Assembly: GCF_030812595.1 (NCBI RefSeq)
Contig: NZ_JAUSSZ010000002.1
Location: 62,001 to 126,000 of the forward strand
Source: Arthrobacter bambusae
GTDB lineage: Bacteria; Actinomycetota; Actinomycetes; Actinomycetales; Micrococcaceae
DNA: 64,000 nt
Direction of reading: 5' to 3'
Position 1 is the first letter of the stretch, and the number at the start of each line of letters is the position of its first letter. Both the position numbers and the translations under genes were made by a program. Positions 7,307 through 14,813 of this stretch are shown here, piece after piece. A model generated the notes under the pieces. That model worked only from the letters and a program-made list of their open reading frames with translations. It was not told the origin of the DNA and did no database searches.

Positions 7307-8190
7307 TTGAGGAAGTCCATCAGGGTTGGTTGGAGCGTTTTGGCGGTGACCGCCAGGGCAACCTGGTAATTGGTTTCCTGCAGTTTCAAGTCCATGACAA
7401 CCTTTCCCATGTCAGCATCTTCAATATTCGAACGCTGTACCTCAAGCGAGGCCTTCAGTCCGTCCACCGAGTTCCGGGCGCTCATCAGCTTGCTCTGCCG
7501 TGCTCCCACATCAGCTCGGCCGTCAATGACCGACTTGATCTTGTCACCGATTGCCGTCAAACGGCTGCTGACATCCGCCCCGGAGCGGATATCCGCGACG
7601 ACGTTGCTCACCAAAGCGAAGACCGAGTTGGCGCCGTCACCGAAGATCGCGCCGCCGTCGGCGTCTACCCGCACGGTCTGCGTCGCGTCAATCCGCCGTT
7701 GAACGCTCCCTCCCGGCGTTCCGTTGAATACGGGGGGAGTGGCGTTGCTGAATGCGCCGGCCGAATCGGAGCTTCCCGCGAAAACGTTGCGGCCGAGGTA
7801 CTGCGTGTTCGCGCTGTTGAGGAGGTCTTTGTTGAGTCCTTCGATTTCGACGGCGATCGCCTCCTTGGCGGTGCTGTTGAGTGAGCCGTTGGAGGCTTGC
7901 ACGGTGAGGTCGCGGATCTGGTTGAGGACGTTGGTCGCCTGCCCCAGGGCCGCGTCCGCCGTGGTCAGCCAGCCATTGCCGTCGTTGATGTTGTTCGAAT
8001 ACTGTCCGGCGGCGCTGATCTGTCCCCGCACGGCCAAGGCATTCGCCAACCCCGTTGGATCGTCTGAGGGCCGGTTGATGTTCGTGAGGTTGCTGGCCTT
8101 GTCCTGAAGGGCGGCGAGCTTGGCCTGGCTCGCCTGAAGATTCAGCTGCGCGGCGGCGGCCATCGTCTGGGTGGTGACTCTGTTCAGCAT
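7303..8190 (-). CDS. flgL: Flagellar hook-associated protein 3 (FlgL)
   Basis: 295-residue hook-filament junction protein. The N-terminal coiled-coil domain (MLNRVTTQTMAAAAQLNLQ, INRPSDDPTGLANALAVR) and C-terminal coiled coil (LQETNYQVALAVTAKTLQPTLMDFLK) are typical of flagellin-like HAP3. The central domain is short. It is exported through the flagellar apparatus without a signal peptide. It starts three bases after the flgK stop and overlaps fliW, in a tight chaperone-HAP operon. Confidence 0.95.
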   Translation of the reverse strand: MLNRVTTQTMAAAAQLNLQASQAKLAALQDKASNLTNINRPSDDPTGLANALAVRGQISAAGQYSNNINDGNGWLTTADAALGQATNVLNQIRDLTVQASNGSLNSTAKEAIAVEIEGLNKDLLNSANTQYLGRNVFAGSSDSAGAFSNATPPVFNGTPGGSVQRRIDATQTVRVDADGGAIFGDGANSVFALVSNVVADIRSGADVSSRLTAIGDKIKSVIDGRADVGARQSKLMSARNSVDGLKASLEVQRSNIEDADMGKVVMDLKLQETNYQVALAVTAKTLQPTLMDFLK

Positions 8191-8193
8191 GGC

Positions 8194-9633
8194 TTACCTT
8201 CCCACCAATCCGGTGTGGTTGATCAGGACATCGAGGGTCTCGTCCACCGCGGTCATTGCGCGGGCGGCCGCCTGGTAGGCGTGTTGGCTGGTGAGGAGGT
8301 TGATGTTCTCTTCGTCGAGGCTCACGGACGCTCCTGAGGAACGCTGCCCGACGGCGGCAGTGCTCGCCGCGTTGGCGAGCTGCTCGTGTTGCTGCGCCGC
8401 GCGCGACGCCGTCCCGATCCCGGTGACGATCCCGGACCATGCTGAGTCCGGGGAACCGGGACCGACGCCGATTTGGGCGAGGGAGTCGGCAATGCTGCCG
8501 TCGAGGGCACCGGAACCTGGAGTTCCGGTGCCGATTCCTGCGGCATTCGTCGGGACGACGCTGAGCGACAATGCAGCCGGAGTGCCAGGGGTGGTCGCAA
8601 AGAAATCGAGGTTCGTGGCACCCGTGGTGGACTGCCCGGTCCTGTGCACTGCGTTCACGTCGTTCATGAGTTTGGTGGCGAATGCGTTGTAGGACGCGGC
8701 GGCCTCGGCAATTGCCCCGCCGGTCCCTCCGGCTGCGGCCGGGGCGAGAAGCGAGACCGCGCCGGCGAGCTTACCGCCGTCGAGGGGCACTGCCACGCCG
8801 GGGCGGTCCGCCCACTCCACCTGGGCTGGTCCGCCGGCCGGCACTGTGGAGCCCGGCGCGCTCATGGTTGTTTGGCCCGCCAGCGCGAGGTCGCGGTGCG
8901 AAGTGCCTGAGACGATTGCATTGCCGCCAACGAATACATCCACTGTGCCGTCGGCGTTGTCCCGGACGGTGCCTCCCGCCAAGGAAGAGATGGTTTCGGT
9001 CACTTTGTTGCGGGCGTCGATGAGCTCGTTGGCAGAGGCACCGGAGGCGGTCATGGAGCGGATGGTCGCATTGAAGTTGGCGACTTGGGCCGCGGCAGCG
9101 TTCAGGGTGGCGACGGTGCTTTGGGCTTCTCCGCGGACGCGTGTCCATTGCGAATCCAAGGCCTTGTAGCCTGCCGAAACGGTATTGGCGAGTGTTCTGC
9201 CTGCCTGGAGAAGCAGGCCGGCCGGCGCAGCTTCTCCAGGGCTGTTGGAAACACCCTGCCAAGCGGACCAAAAACTCTGCAGCGCCGTCGATATCCCTGC
9301 GGGGCCAGGTTCTTGGAGGGTCCCCTCGATGCTTTGGAGCTCGCTGGACCGGTATCCGGCGTAGCCGGCCTGGGCAGCACTGGCGCGGACCCCGGCATCG
9401 AGGAAGCTGTTGCCCAAGCGTGCGATTCCGTCGACGGACACGCCTTGGCCTGCCTGGACGCCCGCGGCGAGCAGCCCTGTGCGGGCCGGGGCGCTGAGCG
9501 CCGATTGTTCGATGCGTTGCCGTGTGTAGCCGTCGGTGCCGGCGTTGACGATGTTTTGCCCGGCCACGTTGATGGCCTGCTGCGCTGCGGTGAGGCCTAG
9601 GTAGGCCGTGTTGAGTCCGCCGAATGTGCTCAC
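8194..9633 (-). CDS. flgK: Flagellar hook-associated protein 1 (FlgK)
   Basis: 479 residues. The N-terminus MSTFGGLNTAYLGLTAAQQAINVAGQNIVNAGTDGY is the rod/hook-family motif, and the C-terminus (VSLDEENINLLTSQHAYQAAARAMTAVDETLDVLI) is the FlgK signature. It forms the first junction layer on the hook. It lies between its likely chaperone flgN and flgL. Length is within the family range of about 450-600, with a modest central domain. Confidence 0.96.
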   Translation of the reverse strand: MSTFGGLNTAYLGLTAAQQAINVAGQNIVNAGTDGYTRQRIEQSALSAPARTGLLAAGVQAGQGVSVDGIARLGNSFLDAGVRASAAQAGYAGYRSSELQSIEGTLQEPGPAGISTALQSFWSAWQGVSNSPGEAAPAGLLLQAGRTLANTVSAGYKALDSQWTRVRGEAQSTVATLNAAAAQVANFNATIRSMTASGASANELIDARNKVTETISSLAGGTVRDNADGTVDVFVGGNAIVSGTSHRDLALAGQTTMSAPGSTVPAGGPAQVEWADRPGVAVPLDGGKLAGAVSLLAPAAAGGTGGAIAEAAASYNAFATKLMNDVNAVHRTGQSTTGATNLDFFATTPGTPAALSLSVVPTNAAGIGTGTPGSGALDGSIADSLAQIGVGPGSPDSAWSGIVTGIGTASRAAQQHEQLANAASTAAVGQRSSGASVSLDEENINLLTSQHAYQAAARAMTAVDETLDVLINHTGLVGR

Positions 9634-9682
9634 TGCTTTGTCCTTTGGTGGTCCGGCCTCTGCTTGCCCGGCGGTGTTCCGG

Positions 9683-10183
9683 TCAGATTTTCTGGTCGAA
9701 AAAGCGGGACCGGGCCGATTCCGCCGTGCTGCCTTGGGAGCTTGTCCGGCCGTGGGAGTCGTAGGTCCCGGCGGCGGGCTTCAGGTCCGCCATGGTTTCC
9801 TGCGTGGAGCGGACAGCCGCGCGCAAGAACTGATCGTTTGAATCACGCAGTTGCTTGATGGTGGCAGTTTGCTGCTGCATGGCATTCAGGTGCGAGGACA
9901 GAACGTCAGCCCAGGCCTCTTCCGGGGCGGATGAAGCCAGTTCGCCCAGTGAACACTCGGCAGGCAGGCCCCATTGCTCCGCCACCGCGGCCACTTCCAC
10001 TGCCCTCGCAAGGCCTGCCTTGGACAGATGTTCCAGTACCTGCTCCACTTCGCGTGTGCCGTGCGGCAACCAGCGGGATTTGCCCGCCGTGAGGAGCAGT
10101 TGTTCTTCCTCCAGCTTGAACGTCAGCAAATCCAGCAGCTCACGTTCTCGCCACAGCAGGGCCGACAGTTCATGGATGGCCAT
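9683..10183 (-). CDS. flgN: FlgN-family flagellar export chaperone (copy 1)
   Basis: 166 residues, largely helical. ELSALLWRERELLDLLTFKLEEEQLLL followed by a polar helical region (AVAEQWGLP, LRDSNDQFLRAAVRSTQETM) matches FlgN, the cytoplasmic chaperone of FlgK and FlgL. It is first in the flgN-flgK-flgL-fliW operon. A sigma-28-type promoter lies about 85 bases upstream of the ATG, and a GGAG Shine-Dalgarno precedes the start. A paralogue with the same opening motif lies at 60.2 kb. Confidence 0.88.
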   Translation of the reverse strand: MAIHELSALLWRERELLDLLTFKLEEEQLLLTAGKSRWLPHGTREVEQVLEHLSKAGLARAVEVAAVAEQWGLPAECSLGELASSAPEEAWADVLSSHLNAMQQQTATIKQLRDSNDQFLRAAVRSTQETMADLKPAAGTYDSHGRTSSQGSTAESARSRFFDQKI

Positions 10184-10268
10184 GTCGGGTCAACTCCAGT
10201 TCCGGGGGTTTCGAAGGTGCGATGACGCGGATCGGCACTCCCCCTGTCCGTCACCGCGTCGAGGACAA

Positions 10269-10295
10269 CTATCGGCCACCTTCGCCTATGCGTTA
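10269..10295 (-). promoter_or_regulatory. Sigma-28 (FliA/WhiG)-type promoter for flgN operon
   Basis: Reading the minus strand: -35 TAACGCAT (10295-10288), 11-base spacer, -10 GCCGATAG (10276-10269). It has the spacing of the classical TAAAGTTT-N11-GCCGATAA consensus and shares TAAC and CCGAT with four other sites in this window. The predicted transcript begins near 10262, giving a leader of about 80 bases. Confidence 0.78.
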
Positions 10296-10387
10296 GTAAG
10301 TCCCGATGCACGTCCAGCGAACTTTGTCTAGTCAAAGCGTCCCTGGCCGTGCTGTGACTACGTCCGGAATTATCCTGTCCGTTTTCC

Positions 10388-10414
10388 TAACCACCGGCTT
10401 CCCCGTTCCGATAA
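10388..10414 (+). promoter_or_regulatory. Sigma-28-type promoter for flagellin
   Basis: -35 TAACCACC (10388-10395), 11-base spacer, -10 TCCGATAA (10407-10414). It is divergent from the flgN promoter. A transcript starting near 10420 would have a leader of about 58 bases that opens with the CsrA-like hairpin. Confidence 0.78.
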
Positions 10415-10424
10415 TCAAAAGTGA

Positions 10425-10471
10425 CAGGCCACGGATGGCCTGGAAGCAGTACCGGACCCAATCACGGAGGA
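10425..10471 (+). promoter_or_regulatory. Flagellin mRNA leader with two CsrA-type binding sites
   Basis: A perfect six-base-pair stem CAGGCC (10425-10430) / GGCCTG (10437-10442) presents the hexaloop ACGGAT, matching the ANGGAN loop recognised by CsrA. A second site, ACGGAG (10464-10469), forms the Shine-Dalgarno GGAGGA seven bases before the ATG. Two further GGA triplets (10442 and 10454) lie between. Together with csrA and fliW in the same window this indicates translational control of flagellin. Confidence 0.72.
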
Positions 10472-10478
10472 ATACACC

Positions 10479-11366
10479 ATGGGCATGGCAATCAACACAA
10501 ACCTGATGGCGAACAACGCCTACCGCAACCTCAGCAACACCCAGAACGACGTGGCCAGCTCGATGCAGAAGCTTTCCAGCGGTCTGCGCATCAACAGTGC
10601 AGCTGATGACGCTGCCGGCCTGACCATCTCCGAAGGCCTCAAGTCCCAGGTTTCCGGTTCTGCCGTTGCAGCCCGCAACGCCCAGGACGGCATCTCGGTC
10701 ATCCAGACCACGGAAGGCGCACTCGGCGAAGTCACCTCGATCCTGCAGCGCATGCGCGACCTTGCCGTGCAGGGCTCGTCTGACACGAACAACGCCAATG
10801 CGCGTGCAGCCATCAAGACCGAAGGCGACTCCCTCGGCAAGGAGCTGGACCGCCTCACCCAGGGTACGAACTTCAACGGCATCGACCTGCTCAAGGGCAA
10901 CACCGGCACCGGCGTTTCCGCCACCGGCACCCTGAGCATCCAGGTCGGCACCGGCAGCACCGCCAGCGACAAGATCGACATCAAGGTCGGCGACGTGGCC
11001 ACGGCGGTCGGCAACCTGTCCGGCGCAGCCGGGGCCACCGACTTCAACGTCACCGACACGGTGGCCGGCGACGGTACGGCTAGCGCAAACGCTCAGGCGA
11101 CGATCGCCAAGATCGACACGGCGATCAAGAACGTCACCACCCAGCAGGCAGGTCTGGGTGCCACCCAGAACCGCCTGCAGCACGCGATCAACACCCTGAA
11201 CGTCTCCGGTGAGAACCTGCAGGCCGCACAGTCCCACATCACCGACGTCGACATGGCTCAGGAAATGGTCAAGTTCACCAAGGCCAACATCCTGCAGCAG
11301 GCCGGTACGGCCATGCTGGCCCAGGCCAACCAGTCCGGCCAGGGTGTCCTCAAGCTCCTCGGCTAA
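10479..11366 (+). CDS. fliC: Flagellin
   Basis: 295-residue filament subunit. The conserved N-terminal coiled coil runs MAINTNLMANNAYRNLSNTQ through SSGLRINSAADDAAGLTISE. The C-terminal coiled coil runs NRLQHAINTLNVSGENLQAAQSHITDVDMAQEMVKFTKANIL to NQSGQGVLKLLG. The central region (about residues 140-210) is short, so the filament has a small outer domain. The start has a strong GGAGGA Shine-Dalgarno, and a second ATG two codons later is possible. It is followed by a large stem-loop before fliD, consistent with an abundant message. Confidence 0.97.
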   Translation: MGMAINTNLMANNAYRNLSNTQNDVASSMQKLSSGLRINSAADDAAGLTISEGLKSQVSGSAVAARNAQDGISVIQTTEGALGEVTSILQRMRDLAVQGSSDTNNANARAAIKTEGDSLGKELDRLTQGTNFNGIDLLKGNTGTGVSATGTLSIQVGTGSTASDKIDIKVGDVATAVGNLSGAAGATDFNVTDTVAGDGTASANAQATIAKIDTAIKNVTTQQAGLGATQNRLQHAINTLNVSGENLQAAQSHITDVDMAQEMVKFTKANILQQAGTAMLAQANQSGQGVLKLLG

Positions 11367-11397
11367 ATCCGGAACCGCCTAGCGGATCCATCGCCGG

Positions 11398-11432
11398 TGG
11401 CGGTCAGCTCGGGTCTACCCGTCTGACCGCCA
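11398..11432 (+). terminator. Strong stem-loop between fliC and fliD
   Basis: TGGCGGTCAG / CTGACCGCCA (10 bp) encloses an inner stem CGGGT/ACCCG. The T tract after it is weak (TTGGCCTTT), so it may act as a partial terminator or a 3' stabiliser that sets flagellin levels above fliD. Confidence 0.6.
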
Positions 11433-11473
11433 TTGGCCTTTAGCGCAGCAGCATAACTTGGAAGGAACCCTCA

Positions 11474-12868
11474 GTGGGAGCATCGATTGACGGTCTCGCC
11501 AGCGGCCTGAACACCACCTCGATGATCGACGCGCAGATGGCCGTGGAAGCGCTGCCCCAGCAGCAACTGCAGTCCAAGGTCGCTACCGACCAGTCGATGA
11601 TCAACGCGCTTAACAGCCTCAACACCCGCCTGACGGTGTTGAACTCCCTTGCCACTTCCACCTCGGCGCCGGGTGCGACCAATCTGTTCACGGCCACCAC
11701 CAATAGCCAGGGCGTCACTGCCACGGCCTCCACATCGGCTTCCGCAGGCTCTATCGACATCACCGTGACCCAGCTGTCGTCCACCAAGATCGGTGTTACT
11801 CAAGCTTTCACCGCCTGGCCCACCGACGCATCCGGCAACCCGGCCCATTTGACGCTGGTTGACAAGACCGGCAAGGCCACTGAGATCACCCCCGCTTCCA
11901 CGAGCCTTGACGATGTAGTCAAGGCCGTGAATGCTGCCGGCGGGGGAGCGACAGCAGTGAAGGTGCCGGCCGGCAACGGCACTTATCGCCTGCAACTGAC
12001 CTCCAGTACGAGTGGAGCAGCCGGCGACTTCCAGGCCTATCAGGGCACTGCCGCCGACGTCGCTGCAGGGACCGCAACAGACCTGTTCGCCGCGCCTACG
12101 GCCGCCATCGTCAAACCGGCCGCGGATGCGCAGGCCGTCCTGTATGCCGGAACCGCTGCGCAGCAGACCATCACCTCGTCCACCAATACCTTCAGCGATG
12201 TCCTGCCGGGCATCGCGGTGACTGCCACGGCCGTGAGTTCGTCACCGGTCACGGTCACTGTCGCCAGCGACACCGCCGGGATTTCAAAGAAAGCCGGCGA
12301 CCTGGTTTCATCGGTGAACGATCTCCTGGGCTACATCGCGACCAGCAGCGCGGTGAACACGACCACGAGCTCCGCGGGTGTCGCCAGCGCCCAGGGCGGG
12401 ATCTTCACCGGAAACAGCTCCGTCCGGGCTGTCAGCGACGCCCTCACCGAAGCGGTGGTGGCCCCGGTGAACGGCAAATCGCCCTCGGACTACGGCATCG
12501 CCATCCAAAGGGATGGCACCTTCACTTTCGACAGCGGAAAGTTCGCCTCGGCGATGGCGGCAGACCCCGCGGGAACCCAGTCGGCCCTGTCGCAGATCGC
12601 CACGAGGGTTGCCACGGCTACGACGAACGCCTCGGACCCGGTGAACGGCTCCATACCGCAGCTGATCAAGGGTCAGCAATCCGAAGTGTCGACCCTGAAC
12701 TCCCAGATCGCCGAATGGGACACCCGGCTCGCGGACCGTCGCGCCGCCCTCAAGACTGTGTACACCAACATGGAGGTCCTGCTTGGGAACCTGAAGTCAC
12801 AGTCTTCCTGGCTCTCCGGCCAGATTTCTTCTCTCTCGTCCTCTTCCTCCTCCTCGTCAGGAAAGTAA
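11474..12868 (+). CDS. fliD: Flagellar filament cap protein FliD
   Basis: 464 residues, GTG start. The N-terminus GASIDGLASGLNTTSMIDAQMAVEALPQQQL is the FliD_N domain, and the C-terminal FliD_C region includes LVSSVNDLLGYIATSS, SDYGIAIQRDGTFTFDSGKF and a terminal coiled coil (VSTLNSQIAEWDTRLADRRAALKTVYTNMEVLLGNLKSQ). It ends in a serine-rich tail. FliD caps the growing filament and folds exported flagellin. No sigma-28 site is seen directly upstream, so it is probably read through from fliC. fliS follows after three bases. Confidence 0.95.
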   Translation: MGASIDGLASGLNTTSMIDAQMAVEALPQQQLQSKVATDQSMINALNSLNTRLTVLNSLATSTSAPGATNLFTATTNSQGVTATASTSASAGSIDITVTQLSSTKIGVTQAFTAWPTDASGNPAHLTLVDKTGKATEITPASTSLDDVVKAVNAAGGGATAVKVPAGNGTYRLQLTSSTSGAAGDFQAYQGTAADVAAGTATDLFAAPTAAIVKPAADAQAVLYAGTAAQQTITSSTNTFSDVLPGIAVTATAVSSSPVTVTVASDTAGISKKAGDLVSSVNDLLGYIATSSAVNTTTSSAGVASAQGGIFTGNSSVRAVSDALTEAVVAPVNGKSPSDYGIAIQRDGTFTFDSGKFASAMAADPAGTQSALSQIATRVATATTNASDPVNGSIPQLIKGQQSEVSTLNSQIAEWDTRLADRRAALKTVYTNMEVLLGNLKSQSSWLSGQISSLSSSSSSSSGK

Positions 12869-12871
12869 ACC

Positions 12872-13303
12872 GTGACCGCCACCGCCCTGCGCGCAAGCCA
12901 GCTCAACCAGTACAACACCAACGCGATCCTCTCGGCCCCGCCGGCGCGGCTCCTGACCATGCTGTACGACCGGCTCCTCCTGGATCTGGGCCGCGCCCAG
13001 TTTGCCCAGGAAAACGCCAACTGGGGCGTCGCCCGCGAAAACTTGCTTCACGCCCAGGCGATCGTCACGGAATTGTCTTCCACCCTGAAGACCGATGCGT
13101 GGGATGGCGCGCCCGGACTGCTGAGCATCTATCAGTACGCGATGGAAGCCATGATCGGAGCCAACATCTACCGCGACGTCAACAGGACCAAGGAATGCAT
13201 CGCGCTCCTGGAGCCACTCCGGCAGGGCTGGCATGACGCCGCTGCGCAGTTGCCTGCCCAGGGCGGGACCGCGGGCAAGAACGGCACGCTCGGTGTCGGC
13301 TGA
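12872..13303 (+). CDS. fliS: Flagellin export chaperone FliS
   Basis: 143 residues, GTG start, three bases after fliD. NQYNTNAILSAPPARLLTMLYDRLLLDL is the conserved FliS helix that wraps the flagellin C-terminus, followed by ENLLHAQAIVTELSSTLKTD and YRDVNRTKECIALLEPLRQGWHDA. It acts in the cytoplasm to keep flagellin unpolymerised. The glycine-rich C-terminal tail is probably disordered. Its last 11 bases overlap the next ORF. Confidence 0.95.
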   Translation: MTATALRASQLNQYNTNAILSAPPARLLTMLYDRLLLDLGRAQFAQENANWGVARENLLHAQAIVTELSSTLKTDAWDGAPGLLSIYQYAMEAMIGANIYRDVNRTKECIALLEPLRQGWHDAAAQLPAQGGTAGKNGTLGVG

Positions 13304-13583
13304 CCGGGTCCAGGAATGGTCCGATATTCTGGACCGCCTGGAAGGTGACATCGCGGTTGCTGTTTCCGGGGATGTGCCGGCGCCATGGAGTCCCACTGCC
13401 GAGTCCGGCCCGCTTCCGCTTGAGCTGGCGGACAGGGCGCGGCGGGTCCTTGACGCGCAGCTGGAATCCATGGCCATCCTCGACAAAATCCGGAGCGATG
13501 CCCTTGCCCACCTCGATGCCCTCAGCACCGTTCCTGGGAACCGGAATTCACCCCGTCCGTTGATCCTCGACGTCCGGGGCTGA
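13293..13583 (+). CDS. FliT-like small helical protein
   Basis: 96-residue protein after fliS, the position FliT occupies elsewhere. The GTG at 13293 (VSADRVQEWSDILDRLEGD) overlaps the fliS end and is preferred over an ATG at 13233 that lies deep inside fliS. The sequence is helical (ILDRLEGDIAVAV, LELADRARRVLDAQLESMAILDKIRSDALAHLDAL) with no recognisable motif. FliT function (FliD chaperone) is inferred from size and neighbourhood only. A tandem 19-20-bp duplication begins at its stop codon. Confidence 0.55.
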   Translation: MSADRVQEWSDILDRLEGDIAVAVSGDVPAPWSPTAESGPLPLELADRARRVLDAQLESMAILDKIRSDALAHLDALSTVPGNRNSPRPLILDVRG

Positions 13584-13616
13584 AGGGCAGTATCCGAGGC
13601 TGAAGGGCAGTACCGA
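13578..13616. repeat. Tandem duplication at the end of the FliT-like gene
   Basis: GGCTGAAGGGCAGTATCCGA (13578-13597) is followed immediately by a 19-base copy lacking one T (13598-13616). The first unit contains the stop codon of the FliT-like gene. Confidence 0.85.
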
Positions 13617-13635
13617 AAACAATCCCATAATCGAC

Positions 13636-13662
13636 TAACGGATCCCTGACGCATGCCGATGG
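13636..13662 (+). promoter_or_regulatory. Sigma-28-type promoter for flgB-flgE operon
   Basis: -35 TAACGGAT (13636-13643), 11-base spacer, -10 GCCGATGG (13655-13662), 76 bases upstream of the flgB GTG. It would drive the long rod/C-ring/hook operon. Confidence 0.7.
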
Positions 13663-13738
13663 TGGAAGTTGAGCATGGATTGCTCGATGCACGGCCACGG
13701 ATCGGCCTCTTCATTTCTATTCGCGAAGGCAGGCCGTC

Positions 13739-14080
13739 GTGTTCGATTCAGTGACTTCTGTTGCGCTTGGCAGCGCCCTGGACGGGCTCACATTGCGCCA
13801 GAACACCATCGCCAACAACATCGCGAACATCAATACCCCGAACTACCATGCCAAAAGGGTCCAGTTCGAAGACGCCCTCGCCGCCTCTGTGGCCTCCGGC
13901 GACGGGTTTGCTGCGGCAACAGTTTCCACATCCCAGGAACCTACCCAGCTCAACGGCAACAACGTGAACCTGGACACCGAAACCCTCTCCAACGTGGACA
14001 CCGTCCTGCGCTACCAGTTCGCGGCACGGGCAGTCGGAGACGAATTCACCGCGATCCGCACGGCGCTGAGGAGCAGCTGA
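13739..14080 (+). CDS. flgB: Flagellar proximal rod protein FlgB
   Basis: 113 residues, GTG start. LTLRQNTIANNIANINTPNYHAKRVQFEDAL is the rod-family N-terminal motif, with a typical FlgB C-terminus (VNLDTETLSNVDTVLRYQFAARAVGDEFTAIRTALRSS). It heads the main operon and overlaps flgC by one base (TGATG). Confidence 0.95.
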   Translation: MFDSVTSVALGSALDGLTLRQNTIANNIANINTPNYHAKRVQFEDALAASVASGDGFAAATVSTSQEPTQLNGNNVNLDTETLSNVDTVLRYQFAARAVGDEFTAIRTALRSS

Positions 14081-14472
14081 TGACATTCGATGCGATCGGG
14101 ATTGCCGGCTCGGCCCTGACTGTCCACCGCAAATGGCTCGATGCCGTCTCGGACAACATCGCCAACATCAACGATGTGTCCCCGACTAGCGGCAAGGCTT
14201 TCCAGGCCCGCTACGTCGAAGCCGCCGAGGGAAGCGACGGACAGGGGGTGTACGTCAAGAGCACTCCCCAGGGCAGCGCGACCGGCAGGATCGTGTACCA
14301 ACCAGACCACCCGCTTGCCGACGCCCAGGGCTATGTGCGCTACCCGGACATCGACCTCTCCGAACAGATGGGTGCACTGATTGTGGCGCAACGCGGCTAC
14401 CAGGCCAACGCCCAAGTGGTAGACCGTGCCCGGGAGACTTACCAGGCAGCGCTCGAGATAGGAAAATCCTGA
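14080..14472 (+). CDS. flgC: Flagellar proximal rod protein FlgC
   Basis: 130 residues. The ATG overlapping the flgB stop was chosen; an upstream in-frame extension lies inside flgB. The N-terminal motif is KWLDAVSDNIANINDVSPTSGKAFQARYVE, and the C-terminal motif DLSEQMGALIVAQRGYQANAQVVDRARETYQAALEIGKS is the FlgC/hook-family ending. It forms the rod above the MS ring. Confidence 0.95.
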   Translation: MTFDAIGIAGSALTVHRKWLDAVSDNIANINDVSPTSGKAFQARYVEAAEGSDGQGVYVKSTPQGSATGRIVYQPDHPLADAQGYVRYPDIDLSEQMGALIVAQRGYQANAQVVDRARETYQAALEIGKS

Positions 14473-14813
14473 TGGCTTTTGACCCGATCGGCGCAATTCA
14501 GGGTGGCGGGGGGCAATCCGCGCAGGGCGTCTCCGGCACCGGCTACATAGGCGGTACAGCCAACATCAACGGAACCGCAAGCGCGGGGGACAGCAACGGT
14601 TTTGCGACGGCGCTCACCGGTGCCGTGGACAACCTCCAGTCGCTCCAATCGGCGTCGAACCAGCTGGCAGTGTCTGCGGTGAGCGGCAACCTTGACGACA
14701 TCCACAAGGCGACGATCGCTGCCACGCGCGCCCAGATCACCATGGAGCTTGTCTCCACGGTACGGAACAAGGGCGTTGACGCGTTCAACGAGATCATGAG
14801 GATGCAGGCCTGA
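14472..14813 (+). CDS. fliE: Flagellar hook-basal body protein FliE
   Basis: 113 residues. The glycine/threonine-rich N-terminus is unremarkable. The C-terminus (ATALTGAVDNLQSLQSASNQLA, GNLDDIHKATIAATRAQITMELVSTVRNKGVDAFNEIMRMQ) is the FliE signature. FliE joins the MS ring and export gate to the rod. It overlaps flgC and fliF by one base each. Confidence 0.94.
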   Translation: MAFDPIGAIQGGGGQSAQGVSGTGYIGGTANINGTASAGDSNGFATALTGAVDNLQSLQSASNQLAVSAVSGNLDDIHKATIAATRAQITMELVSTVRNKGVDAFNEIMRMQA

